NCBI RefSeq assembly: GCF_003217475.1
Contig: NZ_QJSP01000009.1
Coordinates: forward strand, 1-64,000
DNA length: 64,000 bases
Source: Williamsia limnetica
Lineage (GTDB): Bacteria > Actinomycetota > Actinomycetes > Mycobacteriales > Mycobacteriaceae
Direction: 5' to 3'
Part shown: positions 1 to 7,900 of the stretch, piece after piece
Layout: each line of letters starts with the position of its first letter
How positions within the stretch are numbered: position 1 is the first letter of the stretch
Notes under the pieces: model-generated
Told to the model about the DNA's origin: nothing
The model's database searches: none
What the model saw: only the letters and a program-made list of their open reading frames with translations
Position numbers and translations under genes: made by a program

Positions 1-42
1 GATCAGCATGGATGTACGACTTGGCCACACCAGAATTCTTGC

Positions 43-159
43 ATCAAACCCGCCGAATCGCGGGCGTTACCGCCCGCGATTCGGCAACAGCCTCTCCAGC
101 CGGAGGATGTGGCCACAGTCGGAGGAATTATGACTTCCTCCGACTTCGGCGGTTTGATG
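43..159. repeat. Nested inverted repeats directly after the SDR stop codon
   Basis: An outer pair of arms (43-51 and 151-159, catcaaacc/ggtttgatg) encloses a perfect 15-bp stem with a 4-nt loop (52-85), a weak stem near 89-105, and a perfect 10-bp stem with a 7-nt loop (118-144). The outer arms extend to about 15 bp if one extra C is bulged, but that extension competes with the first hairpin. The block starts at the base next to the stop codon of the minus-strand SDR gene, so one or more hairpins probably terminate its transcript. There is no T-tract, so the terminator role is inferred. A four-way-junction RNA or a cruciform is also possible. Confidence 0.6.
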
Positions 160-942
160 TCAGTCCTTTACGAGGCCACCGTCTACGACCAAGTTCTGGC
201 CCGTGACGGCGCGTGACCACGGTGACGCGAAGAACAAGACAGCATCCGCGAACTCCTGCGGCGTGGTGACGCGTCGTAGCGGGGTGCTCTCGGCGATCAG
301 ATCGAAGACGGCTTCCGGGGTCGCCGAACTCGCGTCGGTGGTGCGGAGCAACCCTCCGGACACCATGTTGACGGTGATGCCCTGCGGCCCGAGATCTGCG
401 GACAGGGTGCGCGTCAGCGCGAGCAGTGCAGCCTTGGCCGCGGTGTAGTCGTGGTACGGAACCACCGGGTTCTGGACCAGGTTGGTGCCGATGGTGATGA
501 TGCGGCCGAAACCCGCCTCGCGCATGCCCGGCAACGCCGCCTGAGTGGTGTGCAAGGCGGCAGCGACGCTGCCCTTCAGTTGCGCGTCGAAGTCAGGCCA
601 GGTGATCGTGTCGGCTTTCGGACGGCCGTCGCCGTTGAACGAGAAATCAACGAGTGCATTGTTGACCACGGTGGTGATCGGTGAGCTGAAATGCGCTCGC
701 GCAGTGTCGAACAGGGCGGCCACCGACTCCGGCTCGGTGACGTCTGCGGCGACGGCGAGCGCGCGCTCGGGGCCGATCTCTGCGACGAGTGCGTCCGCGG
801 AGTCCTTGCTCCGCAGATAGTTGATGACCACCTTCGCGCCCTGGGTCGCGAACGCCCTCGTGATCGACTGGCCGAGTCCGCGGGCCCCGCCGGTGATCAG
901 CACGATCTGCTGCTCGATGGATTGCGCATTGTTCGACGACAT
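160..942 (-). CDS. SDR-family oxidoreductase controlled by a TPP riboswitch
   Basis: This is a classical short-chain dehydrogenase/reductase of 260 residues, the usual length, resembling FabG-type 3-oxoacyl reductases. The Rossmann motif TGGARGLG is at about residues 17-24, NNA is at 94-96, and the active-site pair Y166-x3-K170 is present. The catalytic Ser expected 13 residues before the Tyr is Thr (T153, IGT instead of IGS), so activity may be altered. The C-terminus VDGGLVKD is typical. I place the start at the ATG at 942, nine bases after GGAGGGA; an ATG at 951 overlaps that ribosome-binding site. The TPP riboswitch upstream includes this site, so translation should fall when thiamine diphosphate is abundant. 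That suggests a role in thiamine-related metabolism, but the substrate cannot be read from the sequence. Confidence 0.88.
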   Translation of the reverse strand: MSSNNAQSIEQQIVLITGGARGLGQSITRAFATQGAKVVINYLRSKDSADALVAEIGPERALAVAADVTEPESVAALFDTARAHFSSPITTVVNNALVDFSFNGDGRPKADTITWPDFDAQLKGSVAAALHTTQAALPGMREAGFGRIITIGTNLVQNPVVPYHDYTAAKAALLALTRTLSADLGPQGITVNMVSGGLLRTTDASSATPEAVFDLIAESTPLRRVTTPQEFADAVLFFASPWSRAVTGQNLVVDGGLVKD

Positions 943-950
943 GATGGACA

Positions 951-1023
951 TCCCTCCGCCAGTGCTAACTGGTCAGGTTCAGCGGGTCTTATCTCAGCCG
1001 AGAGTTCGGCACCCCGTGTCGCC
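951..1023 (-). promoter_or_regulatory. TPP (THI-box) riboswitch
   Basis: Read on the minus strand, the leader contains the conserved THI elements in order: ACGGGGTGC, then GGCTGAGAT, then CCGCTGAACCTGA, then a variable stem, then GGAGGGA. These are the pyrimidine- and pyrophosphate-sensing cores of the TPP aptamer. The last element doubles as the Shine-Dalgarno sequence of the SDR gene, with nine bases to the ATG at 942. This arrangement implies control by sequestering the ribosome-binding site when TPP is bound. The aptamer fold was judged by eye and not computed. Confidence 0.9.
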
Positions 1024-1086
1024 CATAATCAGATCACAGCGACGGGCCGGCGCGGAGGTCGGGCACCCGGTCGAATTCTCGCCAAC

Positions 1087-3315
1087 CTAGGGGATTGAGG
1101 TGATGTCGACGGTGGTGCCCTGCTTGATGCGGGTTCCCCCAGATGGACTCTGGCTGACGACGATCGAGATGTTGGAACCTGTCAGGCCTCGGCTGTTGAC
1201 CTTCAAACCGGCATCGCCGAGTTTACGTTTGGCTGTGCCGACGGTGTCTCCGGTGACGTTGGGGACACTGACGGCGTCGGAAACGAAGATACGTACCACG
1301 GGATTTCGCGGGTCCACCCGAGCGCCGAAAGCGGGGCTGGCCGACGTGATCTCGCCGGCCTTGGCGGTGCCATCGGTGGACGTGCCGCCGTCCTGGGCGA
1401 TCAGACCGGCATCCTGCAAGGTCCGCCGCGCTTCATCGGGGGTTTTACCCGACAGATCCGGAACCGAAATGGCGTCCGAGACGATGAGGTCGACGGTGCT
1501 TCCGGGCTCGGCCATCTCTCCGGCGCCGGGACTGGTGCCGATCACCTTGCCGCCGTCGATGTCCGGACTGAACTCTCTGCGCACATTCCCGGTCTTGAGT
1601 TTGGCGGTCTGCAGCAGTGCGGCGGCGTCGTCCTCTTCACGTCCCGACACATCGGGGACGGAGATGGGCTCGGGGCCGCGGCTGGTGGTGATCTGTATTT
1701 CGCTGCCGACGGGCACCGTGGTCCCGGAGTTGGGCGTCAGCGAGACCACCGAGCCCTTGGGGGCGGTATTGCTGTACTGCTGGCGGGTCACCTTCGGTGC
1801 GAGGGTGCGTTCTCGCAGCCGCTGCTCGACTTCGGGCAGGGGGTCACCGGCACTGAGGTCGGGCACCTTGGGCTGACCGACCGAGTAGGCCAGCGTGACG
1901 TCGGAGAATCGGCTGACACGGGTCCCGGGGACCGGTTGCGCTGACATCACCTGATCGACGGGGAGGTCGTTGTCGTAGGTCGGGTCGTCGACGACGTCGA
2001 GTCCGGCGTCTTCGATGGCTTCGGTCGCGGCGACCCGGTCCATACCGGTCAATTCCGGGACGGTGGTGAATCTGCCCGATCCGAGCCACCAGCCGCCGAC
2101 CCCGAGCAGTGTTGCGACGAGCATCACGACCAGCACCCAGATGAGCGCCGTACGTCGGGACTTACGGCGTTGTTCGGCGTAGGCGGAGGCCTGCGACATC
2201 ATGGCCGCTGACGGGGGCGGTGGGCCGGGTGGGCCCTGCGGGCGTGGCGGCCCGGGTGGCGGCTGTTGATGGCGGGTGTCGGGCGGAAGTGTCTGGATTC
2301 TGGTCGGGTTTCGGCCGCCCGGCTGCGGCGAAACGGGCTGCGCCGAGATCGGATCGGTGCCGTCCGGATCACCGGGTGGACCCGCTGGCGGCCGTTGCTG
2401 GCGGTCTCGGAAGGCGACCATGGTCTCGCGTTCCGCCGAACGAGTCGGGGCCGGCACGGTGAACGCGGGCAAGTCGAGGTCGGTGGCGATCTCGGTGAGC
2501 ACCTCCCGCATGTGATATCCGTCGCGATACCGGTTCTCGGGGTTGCGGGCGGTCGAGGTCAGGACGAACTCGTCGAACTCGGGCGGCACGCCCGGTATCA
2601 GCGAACTCGGTGCGGGCACATCGTTGTTCAATCGCTGGTAGGCCAGGCCCAGTGCGGTGTCGCCGGTGAACGGGGTTCTGCCGGTGAGCATCTCGAACAC
2701 CAGGATGCCGGTTGAGTAGACATCTGAGCGGGCGTCGGCTGACGCGGACTCGACCTGCTCGGGGGACAGGTATGCGGCGGTGCCCAGGATCACGCTGTTC
2801 GACGTGATGCCGGCGGCGGCAATGGCTCGCACCAGGCCGAAGTCGACAACCTTCACTTCGCCGTCGTCCGAGATGAGCACGTTCTCAGGTTTGACGTCGC
2901 GATGCACGAGTCCCGCACGGTGGGCGGAGCCGAGGGCGCCGAGGACCGGGGCGGTCACTGCGGTCACCGCGTGCGGAGGCATCGGACCGCGCTCGCGCAG
3001 CAATTCACGCAGAGTGCCACCCTGCACCAGCTCCATGACGAGGAACGCATAGTCGCCGTCTGCGCCCTGGTCGTAGACGGCGACGAGCCCGGGGTCCTTG
3101 AGCCTGGCGACGGATCGGGCCTCGAACTCGAGGCGGGCCAGGAACTGGGGATCCGCAGAGAACCGCGGATCCATCACCTTGACCGCGACCGGTCGGTCGA
3201 GGCGCAGGTCCATCCCGAGGTAGACGCTGGACATGCCGCCGCGGGCGATGAGCGCATCAATCCGGTAGCGGCGCTCCAGCAGCATGCCGATCAGCATGTC
3301 GGAGGGAGCGTTCAC
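1087..3315 (-). CDS. pknL: PASTA-domain Ser/Thr protein kinase, PknL type
   Basis: A membrane-spanning eukaryotic-type kinase of 742 residues. The catalytic domain covers about 12-275: glycine loop ARGGMSSVY at 24-32, lysine K46, HRD aspartate D140 (HRDVKPENV) and DFG at 158-160. A Pro/Gln-rich juxtamembrane linker (about 300-385) leads to one membrane helix (about 389-407). Outside the membrane are about five PASTA repeats (starting near 417, 483, 552, 617 and 683), which in this family bind muropeptide or lipid II. As I recall, M. tuberculosis PknL is shorter and lacks this PASTA tail, while corynebacterial PknL has it. The GTG start at 3315 follows AAAGGA. The gene diverges from the Rv2175c homologue, a known PknL substrate in mycobacteria, which supports the assignment. 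Confidence 0.93.
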   Translation of the reverse strand: MNAPSDMLIGMLLERRYRIDALIARGGMSSVYLGMDLRLDRPVAVKVMDPRFSADPQFLARLEFEARSVARLKDPGLVAVYDQGADGDYAFLVMELVQGGTLRELLRERGPMPPHAVTAVTAPVLGALGSAHRAGLVHRDVKPENVLISDDGEVKVVDFGLVRAIAAAGITSNSVILGTAAYLSPEQVESASADARSDVYSTGILVFEMLTGRTPFTGDTALGLAYQRLNNDVPAPSSLIPGVPPEFDEFVLTSTARNPENRYRDGYHMREVLTEIATDLDLPAFTVPAPTRSAERETMVAFRDRQQRPPAGPPGDPDGTDPISAQPVSPQPGGRNPTRIQTLPPDTRHQQPPPGPPRPQGPPGPPPPSAAMMSQASAYAEQRRKSRRTALIWVLVVMLVATLLGVGGWWLGSGRFTTVPELTGMDRVAATEAIEDAGLDVVDDPTYDNDLPVDQVMSAQPVPGTRVSRFSDVTLAYSVGQPKVPDLSAGDPLPEVEQRLRERTLAPKVTRQQYSNTAPKGSVVSLTPNSGTTVPVGSEIQITTSRGPEPISVPDVSGREEDDAAALLQTAKLKTGNVRREFSPDIDGGKVIGTSPGAGEMAEPGSTVDLIVSDAISVPDLSGKTPDEARRTLQDAGLIAQDGGTSTDGTAKAGEITSASPAFGARVDPRNPVVRIFVSDAVSVPNVTGDTVGTAKRKLGDAGLKVNSRGLTGSNISIVVSQSPSGGTRIKQGTTVDITSIP

Positions 3316-3464
3316 AGGCGTCAGATCCTTTCGCGGCCGGGCAGATGGCAGATTTACGAGTCCACAGTAGCGACGACCGGTCTAGAAACGATCACGAGCG
3401 CTGGTGTGTTCGGGTCGAGTGACCGACGAGCTCGACCTTCCGGCGGGCCAACAGGGGTAGCGAC

Positions 3465-3500
3465 TCGACTGCGCGCCCGGCCGCTCGGTAGTCTCATCTC
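3465..3500 (+). promoter_or_regulatory. Probable leaderless promoter of the Rv2175c-like gene
   Basis: TCGACT (3465-3470) and TAGTCT (3489-3494) are separated by 18 bases and look like -35 and -10 elements. The -10 ends six bases before the GTG at 3501, so transcription would start on or next to the start codon. No ribosome-binding site precedes the GTG. Leaderless mRNAs are common in mycolic-acid actinobacteria. This is a by-eye call. Confidence 0.45.
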
Positions 3501-3866
3501 GTGGGTTCCGTACCGCTTTCAGAAGACACGCTGCCTGCTGACACAGAGGTTTTGTCCGTGTCCCAGGTCTCTTCCCGAATGGGCTTTTCCAACAGCAAGG
3601 TCCTCAATCTGATCACCGACGAGCGCCTGCTCGCGGTGCGTCGTGACGGGCAGGTTGCCATCCCGGCGCTGTTCTTCGACGGCCCGGAGATCACCAAGCA
3701 CCTCGTCGGCCTGATCAAAGTGCTGTTCGACGGCGGTTTCAGCCGTGACGAGGCCATGAAATGGCTGTTCGAGGTCCAGGATGACCTGGGCATCTGCCCG
3801 GCGGAGGCGCTGCACGGGCATCAGGCGCGCGAGATGGTGCGACGCGCCCAGGCGCAAGCCTTCTAG
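3501..3866 (+). CDS. Rv2175c-family DNA-binding protein, likely PknL substrate
   Basis: A 121-residue protein matching the Rv2175c family: an N-terminal winged-helix-like part (about 15-60, with SVSQVSSRMGFSNSKVLNLI) and a helical C-terminal domain (about 62-121). In M. tuberculosis the homologue binds DNA weakly, and phosphorylation by PknL near its N-terminus reduces binding. Here the N-terminal tail keeps threonines at positions 10 and 15 that could serve the same role. The gene is head-to-head with pknL. It ends tail-to-tail with crtB, sharing the TTCTAGAA stop palindrome, a four-base overlap. The direct regulatory target is unknown. Confidence 0.88.
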   Translation: MGSVPLSEDTLPADTEVLSVSQVSSRMGFSNSKVLNLITDERLLAVRRDGQVAIPALFFDGPEITKHLVGLIKVLFDGGFSRDEAMKWLFEVQDDLGICPAEALHGHQAREMVRRAQAQAF

Positions 3867-4765
3867 AAGCGTCCGCGGTGCACGAGCGCCGCGACGATGT
3901 GCCCAGCCCGGGCCGGTGTCGGGACTCGGGCACGTTCGGTCAGGACTCGGTACCCGCCATTCTCGACGTGATCGAGTATGGCCCGGTACATCGTGAATGC
4001 TGCCCTGATCCCCGGCCTGCTGGCGGGGGCCAACAGTTCGATGCCGGGCTCCGCGAGCCGGTATTCGGCGCGGGTGATGGCGATCAGATGGGCCAGCGCC
4101 CGACGCAGTTGCGGCGGTACCTGGCCGTTTCGCCGACAGCGGCGGAGCATGGCTTCATCGACCCCGAACACGGCGAGTTCATCGGTCGGCAGGTAGACGC
4201 GGCCGCGGTCCAGGTCTTCCCCGGCGTCCCGGATGAAGTTGGTGAGCTGGAAAGCGTCGCCCAGTGCCCGGGCTGCCGTTGTCGCTGTCGCGACGTCGCC
4301 GACCGTCCCCAGGATGGGGAGCATCTGCAGTCCGATGACACTCGCCGACCCGTACATGTAGCCGCGTAGTTGCGTCATCGAGCGGTAGGTGGCCACGTAG
4401 TGGTCGCTGTCGGGCAGGTCCATCCGCATCGACCGCAGGAAAGCGTCGAAGTACTCGTGGGGGATCCCGAACACAGCCGCGGTGTCGGCGACGGCAAGCA
4501 CCTCGAGGTGCCGCGGTCGATGGTCGGGACGCGCCAACGCGGCGTGCAGGTCTGCCTCGATGTCGTCGAGTTGCTGCAGCCGATCCGGCCCGGTCGTCGT
4601 ATCGACGATGTCGTCGACCATCCGGGCGAACCCATACAGTGCGTAGACACCGCTGCGCCGGGCGGGAGAAAGCAATTGGGTTCCGCGGTAGTAGGTCCGC
4701 CCGTGCGTCGCGGTGAGCTGCTTGCAGTGCGCGTAGGCGGCGGCGAGACGCACGCTCATCGTCAT
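3863..4765 (-). CDS. crtB: Phytoene synthase
   Basis: A squalene/phytoene synthase-family enzyme of 300 residues, the usual length. It should condense two geranylgeranyl diphosphates to phytoene, the first committed carotenoid step. The two aspartate-rich motifs are present: DDIVD near residue 51 and the second in NFIRDAGEDLDRGRVYLP near 199-216. The YMYGSASVIG segment is also typical. It is the last gene of the crtE-crtI-mptA-crtB run and overlaps the end of mptA by four bases (ATGA), which implies translational coupling. Family context, with crtE and crtI in the same operon, favours phytoene synthase over squalene synthase. Confidence 0.93.
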   Translation of the reverse strand: MTMSVRLAAAYAHCKQLTATHGRTYYRGTQLLSPARRSGVYALYGFARMVDDIVDTTTGPDRLQQLDDIEADLHAALARPDHRPRHLEVLAVADTAAVFGIPHEYFDAFLRSMRMDLPDSDHYVATYRSMTQLRGYMYGSASVIGLQMLPILGTVGDVATATTAARALGDAFQLTNFIRDAGEDLDRGRVYLPTDELAVFGVDEAMLRRCRRNGQVPPQLRRALAHLIAITRAEYRLAEPGIELLAPASRPGIRAAFTMYRAILDHVENGGYRVLTERARVPTPARAGHIVAALVHRGRF

Positions 4766-6357
4766 GTGGGCCGATCTGCGGCCTCAGCGGACCCACCGCG
4801 GGTCAGCCGTCGTATCCGCAGGGGGTCGCGCCGCACCAGGGACCACCCGGCGAGTGCCGACAAGACAACCGCGACAAGTACATCGGTGATCTCGTACATG
4901 AAGATGTCGTCACTCGGACCGAATACCTGGAGCAGGAACACGCTGAAGGCGACGATGGCGACCAGACCCCGGCGATCGATGGTGAAGACTGCCGCGATCA
5001 CAAGGGCCCAGGTGTAATACCAGGGGAGAGTGGACGGCTCGAGCAGCAGCACCGCGAACATCGCCCACGCCATACCTTTGACCGCATCGCGTTCGCTGCG
5101 CCGGAACCTCACCCAGAGTCCGACCAGGGTCAGGGCCAGCACAACCGAACCGATCGAACGCGCAATCTCGAGAACGGGCAGGAGCGGCAGGCTGACGAAC
5201 GGCGACGAGACGAAGGTCGTCAGGTGTGCCATCGCGGTGGGAATTGTCAGCCAGTTGATGATCTTGGCGGCCCAGGTCAATCCGAGCAGCCAGCCGAACC
5301 CGTGCCCGACGAGCAGGGTCAGCACACCGAAGATGGCGGCGCTGAGTCCGATGATCCACGCCAGCACCCCGGCGACGTCGGCAGGTCGGATGCGTGCGGC
5401 AGTCCCGTCGGTCTCGCCGCGAGTGCTTCGGTCTTCCCTGATGTGTACCAACCAGATCCACAGGACGAACGGGATCGCGATACCGGCGGTGATCTTGATC
5501 GAGGCGGCCAGTGCCAGCACGCTCACCCCGGCCACATGATGGCGCTGGACCACGAGCGTGATGCCGGCGATGAGCACACCCATCATCAGCAATTCGACAT
5601 GCGGGCCACCGACGAGGTGGATCAGCACGAGTGGATTGAGGGCGATCACCCAGATGGCCACAGCGGGGTCGGTCCCGAAGTGCCGCGCGAGCCGCGGCAG
5701 CGCCCAGAGGGTCAGCAACAATCCGGGTATGAGGACGACTCGCATCACCAGCACTCCGATGATCGCCTGGTCGCCGGTGACCGTGGTCACTGCGCGGGTC
5801 AGGGACATGAACGCCGGGCCATACGGCGCGGTGGTCGTGGCCCAGACCTGTGCCATGGAATCCAGGAGAGGCCCCGGTCTCACCACAGGCCCGTCGGAGT
5901 AGGGATTGAACCCGTCGCGGAGCAGAGCGCCCTGCGCCAGGTATGCGTAGACGTCGCGGCTGTAGAGCGGTACGGCGATCATCAGGGGCGCGGATTGGAT
6001 CAGGGACGCCCAGCCGAGTGCGCGCGTGGGGCGATCGGATGATGTGTCGGCGTGCAGGGTGCGGCCCACCTGAACCCAGGAAATCACCATGAGGGCCACC
6101 CCGAGCCAGAACGCAATGCTGCTCAACGTCTTACCGTGTCCGAAATACAGCCACGTCAGATGCATCGTCTGCACCGTCGTCTCGTTGCGGGGGACGTCCC
6201 CGACGCCGAAGCTTCCTGCGGTGACGAGCAGAGAGCCGGCGATCCCCAGCAACACCTGACGACCGAGGTCGGTGCGGCAGAAGGTGCTCACCGACGCCCT
6301 GGTGCGGGTCAGTCGCGCTCGTACATCGGTGCTCTGTGTCGACGTGGCTGTGGACAT
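4762..6357 (-). CDS. mptA: Alpha-1,6-mannosyltransferase MptA, GT-C family
   Basis: A polytopic membrane protein of 531 residues with about a dozen hydrophobic helices. It belongs to the polyprenyl-phosphate-mannose-dependent mannosyltransferases that extend the alpha-1,6-mannan core of lipomannan and lipoarabinomannan. The extracytoplasmic loop SRDVYAYLAQGALL near residue 129 carries the acidic catalytic residue typical of GT-C enzymes. The assignment to MptA rather than MptB rests on synteny: in M. tuberculosis mptA (Rv2174) lies between idsA2 (Rv2173) and Rv2175c, and the same neighbours are found here. Unusually, crtI and crtB flank it in the operon. It starts 13 bases after crtI and overlaps crtB by four. 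Confidence 0.88.
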   Translation of the reverse strand: MSTATSTQSTDVRARLTRTRASVSTFCRTDLGRQVLLGIAGSLLVTAGSFGVGDVPRNETTVQTMHLTWLYFGHGKTLSSIAFWLGVALMVISWVQVGRTLHADTSSDRPTRALGWASLIQSAPLMIAVPLYSRDVYAYLAQGALLRDGFNPYSDGPVVRPGPLLDSMAQVWATTTAPYGPAFMSLTRAVTTVTGDQAIIGVLVMRVVLIPGLLLTLWALPRLARHFGTDPAVAIWVIALNPLVLIHLVGGPHVELLMMGVLIAGITLVVQRHHVAGVSVLALAASIKITAGIAIPFVLWIWLVHIREDRSTRGETDGTAARIRPADVAGVLAWIIGLSAAIFGVLTLLVGHGFGWLLGLTWAAKIINWLTIPTAMAHLTTFVSSPFVSLPLLPVLEIARSIGSVVLALTLVGLWVRFRRSERDAVKGMAWAMFAVLLLEPSTLPWYYTWALVIAAVFTIDRRGLVAIVAFSVFLLQVFGPSDDIFMYEITDVLVAVVLSALAGWSLVRRDPLRIRRLTRGGSAEAADRPT

Positions 6358-6370
6358 CGCCTCGACCTAC

Positions 6371-7900
6371 CTATCGGCCCGTGATGCGCTGGGACGCAAG
6401 TCGCCCGGACACCAGCACGGGCGGGATCCCCACACCGGGCACGGTGGAACTACCCGCCAGCACGACGTTGTCGGTGCCCGGTACGAGATTGCGCGTACGC
6501 AGGGGACCGGTCTGAGAGACGGTGTGGGCCGCGGCGAACGGTGTTCCTGCCGCCATGCCGGCGGCGGCCCATGTGCCCGGATGGTCGACGCGCGCAAGTG
6601 AGAAAGACTCCCGAATGCCGGTGTAACCACGGCGTTCCAGGACAGAAAGCACTTCCTGCACGTAGGGGCCCGCAAGCTTTTCCCACGGCAGGGACGCCGA
6701 GTCGAGATTGGGGCAGGGCGCGAGGACCGTGACCGATTCGCCTGCCGCGCTGATGCCGTGAGCGGGGTCGGAGAGGCCGGGCCGGTTGATCAGCAGCGAG
6801 GGGTCGCTCATCAGTGCGCCGCGGCCGCGGCGAGCCGTCAGCTCACGGAATGTCTGAGACCAGGCCGCGCCGAAGTCGAGAGTGTGATGACCGCCCGGCC
6901 ACTCGGCGGTCACCGATGTGGGCACCACGCCGTGGGCCACGACGGCGCTCGGCGAGTAGGTGATCCGGCGGGAGCGTCTGGATTGCCGGTGGCCCAGAAG
7001 TCGCTCGGTGACGGGGGAGTCCGTGGTGAGAATTGCTGCGTCGCAATCCCAGACGCGGCCGTCGGTGCTCGTCACCGAGGTGACCCGGTTGCCGTCCCAC
7101 TGCATGCTCGACGCTGCGGTGTCGAGTTCGACGCGTCCGCCCGCGTCGCGTAGTGCTCCGGTCATCACCTCTGCGACGCGACCCATCCCGCCGCGCGGGT
7201 AGAAGACGCCCATGCTGATGTCCATGTGCGCGATCACCGCGTACACCGCGCGTGCACGCTCGGGTGGCACGCCGGCGTATAGAGCCTGAAAGGTGAAGGC
7301 GCGCAACAAACGCTCGTCGGTGACGAACTTCCCCACGCGCGCGGACAAACGACCGAGAGCGCCGAGTCGCATCAATTCCGCGGCGCCGGTGCGCGTCGCC
7401 GGATCCCGGGCGAGTGAGAGCGGCGAATCGAAATTCCGATCGATGAAGGTGTCCATCTCCACGGCATACAGCCGCGTCAGCCACTCGGCCAGATCGCGAT
7501 AGCCGCGAGCCTGGTGCACCCCGAACACGTCGGTGATGGCGGCGGCGAACCGATCCCGGTCGCGGTGGACGGCGAGCTCGGCGCCATCGGCGTAGCGCAT
7601 GTGGTACGTGGGGTCGACGTCGATGAGATCGAGGCGACGCGCTGCTTCCTCGCCCTGCACCCCGACCGCCGCCAGCGGAGCGTGCACCAGCTCGGGCATC
7701 GTCAAAATGGTTGCCCCGGTGTCGAAGTGGTTGTCGGCGATGGTTTCGGTGGCCACCCGCCCGCCCGCGTGCGGGGCCGCTTCGAGGACTGTGACCTCGC
7801 GGCCCGCGCCGCGCAGATAGAGGGCCGCGGTCAGACCCGAGAGTCCGGCGCCGATCACCACGATCCGATCGGTGGGGCCTGAGACTGTTCGCACCATCAC
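6371..7900 (-). CDS. crtI: Phytoene desaturase
   Basis: A 509-residue FAD-dependent CrtI-type desaturase that should convert phytoene through several dehydrogenations toward lycopene. The N-terminal dinucleotide-binding motif IGAGLSGLTAALYL is at about 16-29, followed by the acidic ribose-binding residue in VLEAA. The C-terminal FAD signature, around NVVLAGSSTVPGVGIPPVLVSG, is intact near residues 478-499. It overlaps the upstream crtE by four bases and is 13 bases from mptA. The number of desaturation steps cannot be deduced from the sequence. Confidence 0.93.
   Translation of the reverse strand: MMVRTVSGPTDRIVVIGAGLSGLTAALYLRGAGREVTVLEAAPHAGGRVATETIADNHFDTGATILTMPELVHAPLAAVGVQGEEAARRLDLIDVDPTYHMRYADGAELAVHRDRDRFAAAITDVFGVHQARGYRDLAEWLTRLYAVEMDTFIDRNFDSPLSLARDPATRTGAAELMRLGALGRLSARVGKFVTDERLLRAFTFQALYAGVPPERARAVYAVIAHMDISMGVFYPRGGMGRVAEVMTGALRDAGGRVELDTAASSMQWDGNRVTSVTSTDGRVWDCDAAILTTDSPVTERLLGHRQSRRSRRITYSPSAVVAHGVVPTSVTAEWPGGHHTLDFGAAWSQTFRELTARRGRGALMSDPSLLINRPGLSDPAHGISAAGESVTVLAPCPNLDSASLPWEKLAGPYVQEVLSVLERRGYTGIRESFSLARVDHPGTWAAAGMAAGTPFAAAHTVSQTGPLRTRNLVPGTDNVVLAGSSTVPGVGIPPVLVSGRLASQRITGR

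Noticed and set aside
43-159. A tRNA gene, because of the cloverleaf-like nested stems
   Set aside because: Stem lengths (15 and 10 bp) and the lack of T-loop and CCA-end features do not fit a tRNA.
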